A DNA stretch of 64,000 bases from Hondaea fermentalgiana (lineage: Eukaryota; Sar; Bigyra; Thraustochytrida; Thraustochytriidae), in assembly GCA_014084085.1 (NCBI GenBank), contig NPFB01000016.1, positions 27,495 to 91,494 of the forward strand, in the 5' to 3' direction. How positions within the stretch are numbered: the stretch's first letter is position 1; each line of letters starts with the position of its first letter. Shown one piece after another: positions 18,644-30,400 of the stretch. The notes beneath the pieces are model-generated. The model was not told the origin of the DNA and made no database searches. It worked only from the letters and a program-made list of their open reading frames with translations. Both the position numbers and the translations under genes were made by a program.

Positions 18644-21600
18644 ATGCAATTCCTTCGAAAGACCTCGGGACGGCTCCTCGGCAAGCACGATGAGGTCGCG
18701 ACGCCGACTCGGCCCGCGATCGAGGTGCCTCAGGCTCGTCTCGACGCCTTCGCCGAGGCATTTTTAAAGGACCTTGGTCCTGCGTCACGTCCCGACGCCA
18801 TCCGTCAGGCTGTCATCAGAATGGCAAAGGAAGGCAGTGCAACTCTTACGTTGCGCAAGGTTGATCTTACCGACGCTCACTTGCGATCGCTTGTGGCAGC
18901 TCTCAGGCGGGAACCCATTCTTGCCCGTCTCGACCTTCGTGACAACAGACTCTCCGATCGAGGAGTCAAGGCACTCATTGCTCTGCTTGACGAACAGTTC
19001 GCCCAAGCAGACGCTGGAGCCTGGTACATTGGACGCGACGTTGCCTTTTGCGTGCAGGACATTAACCTCAATGGCAATGCCGTTTCCGAAGACCTTCATG
19101 CAAACCTGTTGCGTAACCTGGGTCGGTGCGCGGATGCAAATCTTCAGCTGAATTGCGCGTGGGCTTTTGTGCGCAACCTCGACGGCGTCGACATCGACGC
19201 TTCTCAGCACAGTCCAGCTTCGTGGGCCCTGAGCGGTGTGCTCAATGTGCGCGCAGCTGTCGAAGCATACTTTCAGAAACAAATCAAACACCGTCTCGTG
19301 CTCTCTGCTCTTCAAGATCTTTCTCTTGTCGAGAAAGAGCCTGAAGCGCCTCTTCCGCCCACCCGGAAGCGCAGATCAAGCAGCCTTCACTCCGCATTTT
19401 CCGCATCTTCACGTGCAACAGAGGTACCAGACGTCGCATGTCTTGTGCGTTACACTGCTTTTGTTCGCATTGTTCTTATTGTTCGTGGCGAAAATGGCGC
19501 ACACGCAACGCTTGCCTTGCCATCGCGGGAAGTCGAGGCGCTTCTTGTGCGCAAGTATAATCTTGTTGAGCCTAAAGACGCTTGGCGGCATGCTGCGCAT
19601 GAAACAATCTATCAGAATGATCGCGAGTGCAACGAGCTCAAGGAGGCCTCCGTCACTGACGCAGAGTCCTCTGTCGCGGACTCTTTCGGGCTTCGCCAGG
19701 AAGACAGTCTGCTCTCGCCCTCCCTTTTGGATGAGACTGAGCCGGGTACACAGCGCCAGTCATCTCTTGCCGCATCGAAGAAAGCACCTTCTCCTCAAAG
19801 CGTCATATCTGCAAATGGTTCTTCTCTAGCTTCTGGCAGCAGGCATTCCGCATCTAAATCGAGCGCTGGTCGCCGTCTCCAGGAAGAGAGTTCTATCGAA
19901 TCCAACTGTGACCTCAACGATGCTTCGAGGAGTGATTCCGGATCTGATAGCGAATCCGAATCCGGATCCGGATCAGAGTCTGACTCCGAGTCCGAGTCCG
20001 GCTCGAGTTCCGGCTCGTGCTCCGAATCCGAATCCGAATCCGATCTTGGATCGCGATCCGAGTCAGAGTCAGAGTCCGAATCGAATTCGGGATCAGAATC
20101 CGGCTCAGAATCCGACTCTGACTCCGGTCACGAGTCTGAAATGGACTCACCGTCGCACTCGGGATCTGCGTCGAGTTCTGCGCACTCAGCGGTTTCTGCT
20201 TCGCGTTCTCTCGATAGCCCCCTCCGCGATGACAGACTATCGCGTGCGAGCAGAAGTGATACACATGCTTCGAGCGAGCATCCAGTCCGCCCTGTTTCAT
20301 CTTACCATTCACACCTTGAGAGTGCCATGTCTGCTATGTCGACACTTAGCTCGGCATCTTCGCACGCGAGTTCTTCTTCCAGCGAGAGTGATGCGAGCCA
20401 CAGGAGCATGCAAAGCAAAGAAAATCAGCGCACGATTCATGATTCTCACGACCTGGATGCAATGACTGACAGCCAGGATAGCGAGAATCGCCATGCGAAG
20501 AAAGAGAAGAGCAAGAGCGAGAAGACGAAGAATAGGAAAAAGAAAAGAGCGAGCGCAAGGAAAAAGACGCGCACGCGACGCTCCTCTCACACGAGCAATC
20601 GCGCCTCTGAACTTGCTGACGTTGCGGAAGATGGCGTGCTCGAGGACGCAGAGCATCAAGCAGGACTTCTACAGCTTGCACTGGCAAGCGACGCGGGTTC
20701 AGCTTTGGGTGGATCGTCATCAAAGGCAACCGACACCGACGCAGAGATGGGCGTGCCCGTGCTTTCTGAACTCGACTTTGCAGGCAGAGACTTGGAGTCG
20801 CTCTGCGAAGTCATGCTGGATCTTGACGAACAGGAGGACAAGACCCTCTGTCTCTTGCGAGCCAGCCGAAACCGCCTCGGTGCAAACATGAATATTCGAC
20901 TGTTGCCGCCGCATCGCGTTTTTTCCAAACTTCACACGCTCGACATCTCACACAACCGTCTACGAGCCCTCGATGCGGACATCAAGCCTGACGCGCTCCC
21001 TGCACTAAAAGTTCTTGACGTTTCGCACAATCTGCTGCGAACGCTCCGAGGAATCGACCACCTCGATTCGCTGCTAGCGTTGCGAGCAGGCCATAACCGC
21101 GTGCGGGATGCCTCGTACCTAGCCTGCTTAAAGTCGTTGCGCACGGTTGATCTTCGCGACAACCTTATTGCTAGCACTACTGCCTTGCGGGCTCTCGCGC
21201 TTAACACCAACCTCGAAGACCTATGGCTCATCGACAATCCTGTTGCAAAGGGCCATCGCTACCGGGCACAACTCACTCATCTCATGCCTTCTCTTCAAGA
21301 CCTTGATGGAACACCTTTACCGCCTTCTTCAGCAATGCGCCGACGAAGAAAGCGCCTCAGCAAAGGCGGTGTAAGCGACGAGTCGTCGGGCACGGTCACG
21401 CCGCAACGCCGAAAGCCTGACATGGACCGCATCAAGCGACTTAGTGAGCCAACTATTCATGCGCGCATCGTCCCTGAAAGAGGAGCTGCCATTGCTCGTG
21501 CAGACGCTCTTCTCATGGGAGGAGGCGCCCTGCCCAAAAGCTTTCGGCTCGAACAAGACAAGGTAGATGCCATGCTCGAGCGTCTTGCCAAGCCGAAATT

Positions 21601-24316
21601 GCCCGTTTCTCCAAGTGCTGACGCCCTGGACCAACACCAGCGCCGTCGAAACGGTCTCGGCGTTGTCGCCTTTGGGTCATCGGAAGCACGCCGTACATTG
21701 AACGTCGATTTGGCCTCGCCACGACGTAACTCGGGAAATACACAGCCCGTTCAAGTATCGCAGTCACTGCTTACCCCGACCAACGCATTTCGCCGCCAGA
21801 CCGTCAAGGGCATGCAGGAAACAGAAGAAGAGGCCCGCCGAGAGCTCCGACGCACACGGGATGAGGCTCGCAAAGTGCGGCAGCTTCGAGCGCAATCTAC
21901 AGGAGGGGATCGCCGTCGCCAAGGTGGTGCGCCCATCCGCCGTCCAATGACTACAGAGTCGTCGATGAAATCGTCGTCTGTCGGAACACCCTCGTCATCC
22001 CGTCGGAGAACCACATCCCAACAAAACGCTTCTCCACCGCCTTCGCCCCCGCCGCCTCCTCCGCCTCCCCCCCTTCCTTCCATGCACGCGACGGCGGCGA
22101 TAGCGGCGGCAACAACACCACCACTTCCATTGCAGTCCTCCTTTCGTGGCAGCATGAACTTTTCCATATCTGATGATCTCATGTCACCGCCTCCTCCTCC
22201 TCCTCCTCCTCCTCCTCCTCCTCCTTCATCGCAAGCACCTCCACGACCCTCCGTGCCCGCAGCAACACTGACGGTAAAGACATCCAGCAACCAAGTTCAA
22301 GCCATGATGCCTCTTTCACCTGGAATCTCGCCGCAACACCATTTAATGCACAACCCAGAAGCTGTCGTGGACGACTTTGTGCTTTCAGGAAGGCTGGAAG
22401 ACTGGCTCGTCGATGCTCGCCAGCAACACAGCATGACACAAACGGCCCTCACCGTACTCGGGCGTATCAGTCTTGCCGAGTCGTTCTCCCGTGACCAAGT
22501 CACCGACTACAGAGAAAGGCTCGTGGATGTCGGTCTGTGGCAACGTCTTGAGGCGCCGCCAGTGCAGCACGGGAACGGTGTTTGTGCTGAAGCAATTGCA
22601 CTCCATCGTCAGGTAGAAATGGCCAAGGCTGCGGTTCGCAATTTTGTTCAACTCTTAGAAACCGAAGCGCCTAACTCGGAGAATGTGGCTTCTTTTCGCA
22701 GCTACCTGGTTCAATCTGGTTTGTGCACGGAAGTTTTTGATGCTGCAAATCATCTTGCTCCTGCTGACTCGTCTTTGGATCTCCAAGGAGATGATGACGC
22801 TCACAGCGCAATGAATGAGCCGAAAACGAATGAGCCCCCAGTTTTGGAGAATGCGATTGCTCCCTTCGCGGCCCCTCTTTTGCCAGATGTCTCCTCTCCT
22901 GCGCAGAAGCAACCTCGGGAAGTTGAGCAGGCAGCAGAGTATGAGGGCGAGAGTCCTGTGAGAAGAAGTCAGACACCTGCAGGACTCTCATCGCAAAGTC
23001 ATTCGCCCATCGAGACAGCTGAAACAGAAGAGAGCGAGGTCGCAAGACCGAGCTCGCCCTCTCTCGACACATCGAAGTCACCATCTCTCTCAAGCGAAAG
23101 TGCGGGGTCGCCCCCACCACAACATCAGCATCATCTTTCAGATTTTGCAGATCAAGACGCAGACAACGCACAACCTTCCTCAGAAGCATCACAAGAGGAG
23201 ACTGAAAGGTCCACGACGCCATTGTGGCGTCAGATGTACCCCGCTGATGACGAGGAAGACATGCCTGCGCCAATCATGAGACTGCAGAGCTCTGCGTCTC
23301 ATGCGCACGCGAATTCTGGCAATATGCAGACGGACCTCAGTGATAACAACGATGACGAGAAGTCTCACGAAGAATACGAAAAGAGGTCCGATAGTGGGAA
23401 CAATGACACTACATCTGGTGTATGGGAGGGCGATTCGCCATCATCTCACGATGCATCGCGCGAGCAAAGCTCTGCACGCTCCTCCACAGAGCTACAGGCT
23501 AACTCAATCTCAACGCATTCTTCTGCTGGAGATGAAGGCCTTCGCGTTGCCAAGCCTCCGCCGCCATCTCCAATGAGCGAGAGTGAAGCTGATTCACTGC
23601 CTGGCAGCTTGCGGATAGACAATGAGAATTCAATCTCTTCGCTTGGCTATCGTGAAGAGTCGTCTGTCAATGGAATGCTGGCTGACAACAGCAATGGCAG
23701 TGAAATTTCTGATGGCCTCAGTGAGCACATCGACAAGCGTAAAGAAGGAGAAGGTGGTAGAGACGAAGTTCGCAGTAGCCAGAAGGAGATGGTCCAACAA
23801 GACAAACCTTCAAGCACGTGCGGTACACCGTCCAGTCCGGGAGCAGCTGACGCGAAGGCAAAGCATAGCGCGAGCTCGCTTGATGATCGTATTCGCATGA
23901 TGCTGTCCAATCGAGCGCCTTCTCGATTGAAGGTCAGCACTGGTCTTGCTGAAGGGAGTACGTTCACTGCGGGATCGAGTCTAACGCTTGCGACACCGCC
24001 TTCGGGCTCGACTGCATCATCTCCGTACGAAGCCGCTTCAGCGAAGGCGTCACTAATTGCAAGCAACGGCGAGCCTAAAGGAGACGGAATCACTGGCCTT
24101 GATTCTGAAAAGGCCAAAGTAACCGCCGAAAGTGAAAGCGAAAGTGAAAGTGAGAGCGAGAGCGAGAGTGAAAGTGAAAGTGAAAGCGAAAGCGAAAGCG
24201 AAAGAGGGAGCGACGTGAATGAGGACGATGAGGAAGAAGGGGAGAGCGATGAAGACATGGATCTCTCGGATCTCTCAGGTCTCTCTGACCTCGACGATAT
24301 TTCGCTACCTGAATAA
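18644..24316 (+). CDS. 1,890-residue LRR / Ser-Glu-rich / poly-proline protein
   Basis: One intronless frame from the first ATG. Order of regions: an N-terminal leucine-rich repeat block of ribonuclease-inhibitor type (about 60-165), a disordered stretch with a Ser-Asp-Glu repeat tract (about 430-510), a Lys/Arg-rich segment, and a second LRR block of the SDS22/LRR-cap type (about 745-885). A basic coiled-coil follows, then two poly-proline tracts (about 1129-1146 and 1181-1198), a helical domain near 1240-1370, a long acidic disordered region and a second Ser-Glu tract (about 1830-1855) before the acidic C-terminus. Poly-Pro tracts resemble profilin/SH3-binding FH1 segments, but I see no FH2 or WH2 motif, so formin or WASP identity is not supported. 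It is likely a cytoplasmic scaffold; function unknown. Confidence 0.8.
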   Translation: MQFLRKTSGRLLGKHDEVATPTRPAIEVPQARLDAFAEAFLKDLGPASRPDAIRQAVIRMAKEGSATLTLRKVDLTDAHLRSLVAALRREPILARLDLRDNRLSDRGVKALIALLDEQFAQADAGAWYIGRDVAFCVQDINLNGNAVSEDLHANLLRNLGRCADANLQLNCAWAFVRNLDGVDIDASQHSPASWALSGVLNVRAAVEAYFQKQIKHRLVLSALQDLSLVEKEPEAPLPPTRKRRSSSLHSAFSASSRATEVPDVACLVRYTAFVRIVLIVRGENGAHATLALPSREVEALLVRKYNLVEPKDAWRHAAHETIYQNDRECNELKEASVTDAESSVADSFGLRQEDSLLSPSLLDETEPGTQRQSSLAASKKAPSPQSVISANGSSLASGSRHSASKSSAGRRLQEESSIESNCDLNDASRSDSGSDSESESGSGSESDSESESGSSSGSCSESESESDLGSRSESESESESNSGSESGSESDSDSGHESEMDSPSHSGSASSSAHSAVSASRSLDSPLRDDRLSRASRSDTHASSEHPVRPVSSYHSHLESAMSAMSTLSSASSHASSSSSESDASHRSMQSKENQRTIHDSHDLDAMTDSQDSENRHAKKEKSKSEKTKNRKKKRASARKKTRTRRSSHTSNRASELADVAEDGVLEDAEHQAGLLQLALASDAGSALGGSSSKATDTDAEMGVPVLSELDFAGRDLESLCEVMLDLDEQEDKTLCLLRASRNRLGANMNIRLLPPHRVFSKLHTLDISHNRLRALDADIKPDALPALKVLDVSHNLLRTLRGIDHLDSLLALRAGHNRVRDASYLACLKSLRTVDLRDNLIASTTALRALALNTNLEDLWLIDNPVAKGHRYRAQLTHLMPSLQDLDGTPLPPSSAMRRRRKRLSKGGVSDESSGTVTPQRRKPDMDRIKRLSEPTIHARIVPERGAAIARADALLMGGGALPKSFRLEQDKVDAMLERLAKPKLPVSPSADALDQHQRRRNGLGVVAFGSSEARRTLNVDLASPRRNSGNTQPVQVSQSLLTPTNAFRRQTVKGMQETEEEARRELRRTRDEARKVRQLRAQSTGGDRRRQGGAPIRRPMTTESSMKSSSVGTPSSSRRRTTSQQNASPPPSPPPPPPPPPLPSMHATAAIAAATTPPLPLQSSFRGSMNFSISDDLMSPPPPPPPPPPPPPSSQAPPRPSVPAATLTVKTSSNQVQAMMPLSPGISPQHHLMHNPEAVVDDFVLSGRLEDWLVDARQQHSMTQTALTVLGRISLAESFSRDQVTDYRERLVDVGLWQRLEAPPVQHGNGVCAEAIALHRQVEMAKAAVRNFVQLLETEAPNSENVASFRSYLVQSGLCTEVFDAANHLAPADSSLDLQGDDDAHSAMNEPKTNEPPVLENAIAPFAAPLLPDVSSPAQKQPREVEQAAEYEGESPVRRSQTPAGLSSQSHSPIETAETEESEVARPSSPSLDTSKSPSLSSESAGSPPPQHQHHLSDFADQDADNAQPSSEASQEETERSTTPLWRQMYPADDEEDMPAPIMRLQSSASHAHANSGNMQTDLSDNNDDEKSHEEYEKRSDSGNNDTTSGVWEGDSPSSHDASREQSSARSSTELQANSISTHSSAGDEGLRVAKPPPPSPMSESEADSLPGSLRIDNENSISSLGYREESSVNGMLADNSNGSEISDGLSEHIDKRKEGEGGRDEVRSSQKEMVQQDKPSSTCGTPSSPGAADAKAKHSASSLDDRIRMMLSNRAPSRLKVSTGLAEGSTFTAGSSLTLATPPSGSTASSPYEAASAKASLIASNGEPKGDGITGLDSEKAKVTAESESESESESESESESESESESESERGSDVNEDDEEEGESDEDMDLSDLSGLSDLDDISLPE
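19933..20145 (+). repeat. Ser/Glu/Asp codon repeat tract
   Basis: Degenerate TCCGAR/TCTGAY hexamers coding Ser-Glu and Ser-Asp with interspersed Gly, inside the LRR protein. Synonymous codons vary, so the repeat is kept at protein level rather than being a fresh microsatellite. Confidence 0.85.
24131..24207 (+). repeat. (AGTGAA/AGCGAG)n Ser-Glu codon repeat
   Basis: Second Ser-Glu hexamer tract in the LRR gene, with nearly uniform AGY-GAR codons, unlike the TCN codons of the first tract. That suggests a more recent expansion. Confidence 0.85.
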
Positions 24317-24477
24317 GCACACTAGTACTGAGCTGCAACTTGAACAAGCGTACAATAACTGAGTCGAGAAGGAGCCATTGACCTAAATCGAGACGCTCGG
24401 CAGAGCATGGAGCTTAGAGTTTTTACTAAAGATTAGAAATGAATTAGTTGTTGTCAAGTTTTTGTCCATCCACATCG

Positions 24478-25056
24478 CTATCTCGCTGCATTCGCAGCGC
24501 CGAGTTTGCGCTTCATTCCTCGCGCGCTATGAATACGTTCGCTATCGCGTTGTTTCCAGAGAAGAATGTCAATGGAACCTTGGTGGGCAAGGTCGAAAAG
24601 CCTGCGCTCAATTGCAGTCATGGAGCGCGTCAAGCTCGAGATGTCCTCGTTGCGCGAGTTCTGTGCCTTGTCGATGACGCCCTTGAATCGCGTGGCAAGC
24701 GTACGAATTAATGAGTCGCAGAGCGATGAGGACTCGCGCACAAAGCTCGCGAGGCGGAAACCGGTCTCGTAGTAGGTCGGAGACCGCTCGCTGAGGGCCA
24801 CGACAGTGGGGTCCGCCAGCAAGTACGTTCTGAAGCGGCTTTGGTAGCATCGCGGGAGTTCAAGCTTTACCCAAATTCTCTCCGCGAGCGTGGTGGCCAG
24901 CCAAAGGGGCAGCTCAGCCTTTGTTCCACGCGAGAGGTCGTCGTTGTCGCTCGAGCTGTCCAAGATGCCCAGATCTTGCGCGTCGCTCAAAAAGGTGGTC
25001 GGCACGCGCTCCTCCTCCGCGAGGATCGCATCCAGGTCGTAGTAAGCGCTCGCCAT
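24478..25056 (-). CDS. PSF3: GINS complex subunit PSF3
   Basis: 192 residues. PSF3 is one of four GINS subunits of the CMG replicative helicase. The family pattern is clear: an N-terminal Y-x-D-L-D-A-I-L-A-E-E-E-R-V-P, the T-K-A-E-L-P-L-W-L-A motif of the B-domain, an E-L-P-R-C-Y-Q segment, A-D-P-T-V-V-A-L, and a C-terminal helical A-domain with N-x-x-N-E-D and E-R-R-L-F. The ATG at 25056 puts the conserved segment at the N-terminus; 28 upstream codons of the frame are Arg/Ala-rich and do not fit. Length matches the family (about 190-215). Nuclear action is inferred from the family. It converges with the LRR gene across 160 bases. Confidence 0.92.
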   Translation of the reverse strand: MASAYYDLDAILAEEERVPTTFLSDAQDLGILDSSSDNDDLSRGTKAELPLWLATTLAERIWVKLELPRCYQSRFRTYLLADPTVVALSERSPTYYETGFRLASFVRESSSLCDSLIRTLATRFKGVIDKAQNSRNEDISSLTRSMTAIERRLFDLAHQGSIDILLWKQRDSERIHSARGMKRKLGAANAAR

Positions 25057-25980
25057 TGCGTCGTCTTGGCCTGCGCCGCGCCTCGCGCCGCAGAGGCGCC
25101 AAACGACACGTGCACGACAGGCTCCCGCACGCCGCTTCACGTACGCTCTCGGTTTGCTGTCTCTCGCACTATTTTTTCAGGGACCGATAGGGCGCCTGTG
25201 ACGGTTAAGTCGCACCGCTACCAGTACGAGGACTACGCTTCGACAGTGAAGAGGCCAAGAGTGGCTTCGATGGACGCGCAAGCACTGACTGTGTTGGAAA
25301 TGGCTGAAAGGCCCTCGAAAAGACAATGCCGTGGTGGTTTTATCAGAGCAAGGGTTTTGTCTTTTGGCGTGAAAATTGGACGCCCCATGCAAAAAAACAG
25401 AGAAATACTGCGAAGGGTTCAGGCGGCTGCTCACGGAGAGCAATTGCTTGCCGGTATGATGACCCATTAAAGTCATTTGTTTCCCCGCATCTGCAGGCAT
25501 TGCGCAAGTATCGCGTAGATGAGGAAGCTTTCTTTTTTGCCTGGGGGCAGAATAAATCAATTTTCATCACTCGCACATCTATCAAAGCGCGAGAGAGTCC
25601 TCGTGCCGCGCTGCTGTAGAATTGTACATTACCACCGTTATTGCCTTGCAAGTTCGTTGGTAGCGTTTCCAGTTGCGAGTTGCTCGTGCGAGGCACCTTT
25701 TTGAGCACTCAAATGTCACACCACCGAGAGAACGTGTCACCTCTCTCAAACATTTGTATCAATGAGTAGTATACTCGAGTCGCACGAGCGTGATGATGAA
25801 GCTAGATGCATGCACAACAGCACTCTCCCGAGCAGAGGAGCAGGAAGAAGAAGCATGTCATGCCGTGGTGGTAGTGGTACTTGAGTTGCCACGCGCGCTT
25901 GCATTGATCCTCTACCATCACTGCTTTCTTCTGCCTTGTTTCTCGTCAAAGCAAAGCCGCATCGAGGGAGGCTGCGCACG
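25057..25980. other. 0.9-kb divergent intergenic region
   Basis: Shared upstream region of PSF3 (leftward) and CFDP1 (rightward). It is GC-rich near PSF3 and AT-richer in the middle. Several open frames of 60-130 codons on both strands have no recognisable content. No repeats seen. Confidence 0.5.
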
Positions 25981-27208
25981 ATGTCGCGACGCGCGGCGGC
26001 GGTGCTGGCGGAGAGGCGCACGCAGGAAGAGCTCGCGGCAGAGCCAGAGGCCGGCGACGAGGGCGAGGAGCAGGATGCCTCTTTCGAGCTGACGGGTGAG
26101 TGAGAGTGCTGCGAGACATGCCGTGGCGCAGAGCAGAGCAAGTGCAAAAGCAGCGCGCCGTGCAGGACTGGCTGGCTGAGCCCGGGAGACGGCGTCACAG
26201 AGGCAGCTGACGATGACAACTTGCGGGCGGACGTGGCATGCGTGGACGTAGACGCCGACGCGCAAAAGCAAGGTAAAAAAGGAGCTCGCAAGGGCCCCGC
26301 GCTCCTGGGAAAACGAGGGTACGTTTGGACGGTCTGCACTGGTTTCGCCGTTGACCCTCTCTTGGAGACTGACGTCACCGACTTGAGCGCACAGAGCTGC
26401 CGGAGGAATCGCCCTTAGCGACGACGAAGACGAGGACGAAGAACCCGCTGCGGTCGCGAGCTCCGCAGAAGCGACGACAGCTTCTCGAGAAGGGTCAGCA
26501 ACAAAGGTTTCCGACGGCGCGATCGCAAATGATGATGTCTCGGCGGAAGCCGACGATGCGACGACCCAAGCCATGAAAGGCAAAGAAACGAGCAAGGGCA
26601 AGGAAGATAAGGCCGACAAGAGCTCCTCCTTGTCTTCGTCGGCTTCAAAAAGCATGGGTGCGCTGCTGGCAGAGATGAATCGACCACGGAAAAAGAAAAA
26701 GCGAAAGACTGGCAAAATGGACAAGTCCCTCGCGCGGCTCCTCAAGGACTCTGACGAAGCCTCTGCAGACAAGAAAAAGGCAGCAAGCGAGGCTGCTCGG
26801 GCAGCGCTCGCCATCGCTGGCAAGATGAAGATCGAAGAGCAAAAGCATTTTGCAGGACAAACCATTAGTGTCGTGCGCTCCGTCGCCAAGAGCTCGGCCG
26901 AGGCTCAGCAGGCGGCAGCCAAGGCTTCCGAGGCGGCCAAGCAGAGCGAACTGGACAAGATTGTATCCGAATTGAAGAACCCGAAAAAGTCCATGAGTGC
27001 GGTGGAAAAGTCCTCCCACGATTGGGATCAGTTCAAGGAGGAAAAGGGAATTGGCGACCAACTCGAGGCGTATGCAAAGGATGGCTACGTCGAGAAACAG
27101 CAGTTTCTTCAGCGCGTCGAAGAGCGGCAGTTCGAAGCCGGGCGCGCAGAACGCGAGCGCGCCCGCGCCATGGCCGATGCAGCAGCTGCTGCGGCCAAAA
27201 AGCGCTGA
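25981..27208 (+). CDS. CFDP1: BCNT/CFDP1 (Swc5-like) chromatin protein, one intron
   Basis: Exons 25981-26095 and 26397-27208 give 308 residues. The last 70 residues are the BCNT-C domain, with the signature S-S-H-D-W-D-Q-F-K-E-E-K-G, then a short helix and E-R-Q-F-E. In yeast the family member Swc5 is part of the SWR1 complex that installs histone H2A.Z; animals have CFDP1. The N-terminal part is acidic (D-D-E-D-E-D-E-E), as expected for histone binding, and is followed by a Lys-rich and Ala-rich segment. The intron has a GTGAGT donor and an AG acceptor in a phase-1 split codon; the only nearby acceptor that keeps the frame is the AG at 26395-26396. Without the first exon the acidic N-terminus would be partly lost. 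Confidence 0.85.
26096..26396 (+). other. spliceosomal intron in CFDP1 gene
   Basis: 301 bases, GTGAGT donor, CTGAC branch-like sequence near 26369, AG acceptor. Phase 1. An AG two bases earlier would break the frame. Confidence 0.7.
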
Positions 27209-27246
27209 TGCGAATTTGGTCGACTCTTTCTCTCCTTCACTCGCCA

Positions 27247-27284
27247 TGTATGCATGCATGCATGCATGCATGCATGCATACATA
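27247..27284. repeat. (ATGC)n microsatellite
   Basis: Palindromic TGCA/ATGC repeat just beyond the CFDP1 stop codon in the 3' flank. A (GA)n tract follows at 27366-27384. Confidence 0.9.
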
Positions 27285-27446
27285 AGGATTTGCACGCACG
27301 AGCGGAACGGTCAAGGAAAAGAAAAGAAGGAAGGAATAAACGTCTGTCAATTTTCTTCCCAAAGTAGAGAGAGAGAGAGAGAGATCAGGCCTCGCCGCGC
27401 GTCGTCGAGCGCGTAGATAATCGTTTTTATCAATACCTAATGTTAG

Positions 27447-30400
27447 TTACTCTGCCAGCATGAGCGGGAAAAACTTTGCCAAGAGCTTGGCCGTATTCGG
27501 AGCATCGTCTTCATCCTCGTCATTGGCTTGGTCTCCTTCATCCTTTTCACTTGCAGTGTCGTCAAGACCCGCAAAGACGAGTGTCCGAGCGCGGGGCGAA
27601 CCCGCAGCCCCGAGCACAGCAGCCATGCCCTGTGGCACACTGGTAGCGTCACCACTCACTTGGACAAAGGTGAATTTGCGCGCAGAGACCTCGTCTTCAA
27701 GCATCATGATAAGGTGCGTGCGCGGTCGATGCCGAAATTGCGACAGCAGCACGTTGAAGAGACGCTGAAAGTCATCGCACGTACGGAACTTGACAGCTAC
27801 TGCGCCCCGAAGACGCACATCCACATTCACGCCGCTTGCGTCGCTATGGATCTCGACAGACGCTGGGGTCCCGGAATGATTCGGTCCTTGGCCTGGATCG
27901 AGTAGATCCGAGACCTCCCCGATTTCGTTGATCGCTTCCTCAGCGAGCGCAACGGCACGGACGCGCATGGGGAACTCAGCATTCTCAAGCGCGCGGAAAA
28001 CGGCGCGGACTTGCTCCACCAAAAAGGATGGATCTTCCTTCCTTCCAAATAAGGCCACAGGCGCGCCGACACTCACGACAAATGCATGTGCGCTGGTACC
28101 CTTGGCAAATGACGCCGCCATTGCGTCCATCGCCACCTTTGCATCATGTAACTTGCTACTGTTGCCAAGATTCACTACTGATTGCACTCTGAAGCGCGGC
28201 CCATCCGGAGCACTTCCCGGAACGAGCATCCCTTCTTCAGTCGCGGCGAACGCATCACCTTCCTCTACTGTCTCGTTGCCGCCCGTGAGCAGGCCAATGA
28301 TGACCGGGGGTTCCTGAACGCTAATGGTTTGCAAAGCGCGCACATTGCGACGAAGGACTTCTTGAAAGTTTGTCAGGCTTGCTCGTGTCTCACTTGCAAG
28401 AGTCTTGAAGTCAGATCGAAGAACAGCGACCTCGCGTTTCAGACTTTGTTTCACCTGGGAGCTCTGCGCATTGCCCGTGTTCAGATCTGCTAATTTGCCC
28501 TTTGTCACCTCCATTAACTTTTCAAGTTTAGAACGGTCGACTTCACTCTTTGCGAGCTGCTTTTCGAGATCAAGAATGCGTGCGGCCAATTCGTCGGCAG
28601 CCGAAGCGGCGCGGGCAGGGCCCACCCCATTCTGCGTACTTTCGCCGGAGTTGACTTTTCGATCATTTCTTTCCGCATCTTCTTCATCGTCATCTTCATC
28701 TTCAGCGGCGGCAGCAAAAGTAGCCTCATCGTCAGGACCATCGTCACCTGGCGCGCGCTTCTTTCCCGACGCCGTCGAAGTCTTTTGTGCGGGCGACGCA
28801 CCTTCTTCGTCCGCGTCCTTGAGATAATTATTGCCTTCATCGTCACCAAGAACTTCAAGAGCGCGACGTTCGAGCTCATCGGCCAGTTCATCCGCGCGCT
28901 GTCGCGATCGAATGGATTGTTCAATGCTCTGCAACAAGTCTTCGAGAGCGTTTGCTCCTGGAGAACCTGGCCCGTTGGCGAGCACAAGACTCTTGGAACC
29001 ATTGTTGCTGTCATCTATGTAGGCGGGGGGCGGGGGACGACGCGAGGGGGCTGGCAGTGTTTGTGCTTCAGATGGGGCGCGCGACCGTGGCATCGCATCC
29101 TTTTGCTCCTCGCGTGCAAGTCCACCCGCGTCGTTGCTGACATCAACATCGACATTGGCATCATCCTCATTATCATCATCGTCAGCATCATCGCAACAGG
29201 CTCCTTTGCTGCGATTCTCTTCGTCTTCTATATCTCCAGTCGCATCCTGGCCATTGCTGGCATCGGGTTGAGTGACTATATCACCTTCACTGTCCGAGGT
29301 TGGATCGTGGTCCCGCGTGGCAGCGCCGTCTGCTGAGAACTCAACGACTTCATCCGTCGATGCCGTTCGCTTGCTGCCCAAGGTCGCCGCTTTGTTTGCC
29401 TCAATCGGCTCGTCTGGCGATGCAACGACGCTATTGTCATGCCCGGCGGGCTGCTGTTCCTTGTGATGCTCTGGAGGTCGAAATGCTTTGACATACTTTT
29501 GCGGCCGAACGCCGGGTAACAAGCGGAGTCCCACCTCAGCCCGAGACCCAAGTCCAATGTCTCCCGCAGTCCAGCTGTCCGCAAGAGGGACGTCATCTAC
29601 AACAAGCTGGAAATCGTGTAGCTCAATGCCCGTCACAAAACTCACCCGTTCACGCATTTCGCGAACCGTGAGGGACTCCGCAACGCCCGGAGGACCAGGG
29701 AGCGCAACCGAGTACGTTTGCCCATCCATTTCGGTGGTCACATCAAGATAAACAATATCGGTATCCTCGTCAACGTCCGATGACGTACGTTTCGCCATGG
29801 GTGGTCGTATGCCACGGCCCTGGTCTCGCAAGCGTCGCGCCTCCAGACTTCTTCGCACGTGCTGCGCAGAGGCAGCCTTGGCTCGCTCCTTGGCTTCGCG
29901 AGCGCTTACGGGATCGACGTATGTAGGTGGTGGTCCATTCAAGGGTGGCTCAGGTTCTTTAGGCGCGCGGTCACGTGCAGAATCGAAGCGAGCCGCTTGG
30001 CTGGCCCGCGTGGCATTGAGGTAATTGGGTTTGCTCGAGGGAGCAATGCGCGGCTGTGAGCGAGCTGCTGGGCCACTATCTGTGAACTTTTGCGATGCCC
30101 CTCCTCCTCCAGCTCCTCCTCCCACAAACGAAGATGAAGGCGCAGTCGCCGATGGCCCCATCGAAGGTTCCCAGAGCGTTTCGATGGCCACGGTCCCATT
30201 CTGCTGATGATGAGGCGACGATGTGCCCGGGGACGGACGTCTTGCATGTTGTTGTCTGAGTGGAATGTCTTCGTGTTGCGTGACAGGCGCGGAAGCTCCT
30301 CCCTGTAGAATGTCCTGAACAAGCGCTTTGGCCTGGGCCAGACGCGTGGGAGGCACGTGGCCAATCTTCATTTGGTGGTCACGAGCCATCATCACGGTTG

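Noticed and set aside
19933..20145. Ser-Glu tract as a frameshifted microsatellite
   Set aside because: The frame is open before and after it, and mixed synonymous codons show the protein sequence is kept.
22030..22235. Formin identity for the LRR protein because of FH1-like poly-proline
   Set aside because: No FH2 domain or WH2 motif follows, and the surrounding LRR architecture is not that of formins.
25918..26889. 323-codon minus-strand open frame opposite CFDP1
   Set aside because: Crosses the intron and the acidic N-terminus of CFDP1. Its Ser/Ala/Leu-rich composition is what the reverse of Glu/Asp/Ala codons gives.
27247..27284. CRISPR-like or IS-end repeat
   Set aside because: Simple ATGC microsatellite without spacers. 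The window is eukaryotic and no repeat-spacer array or transposase was found.
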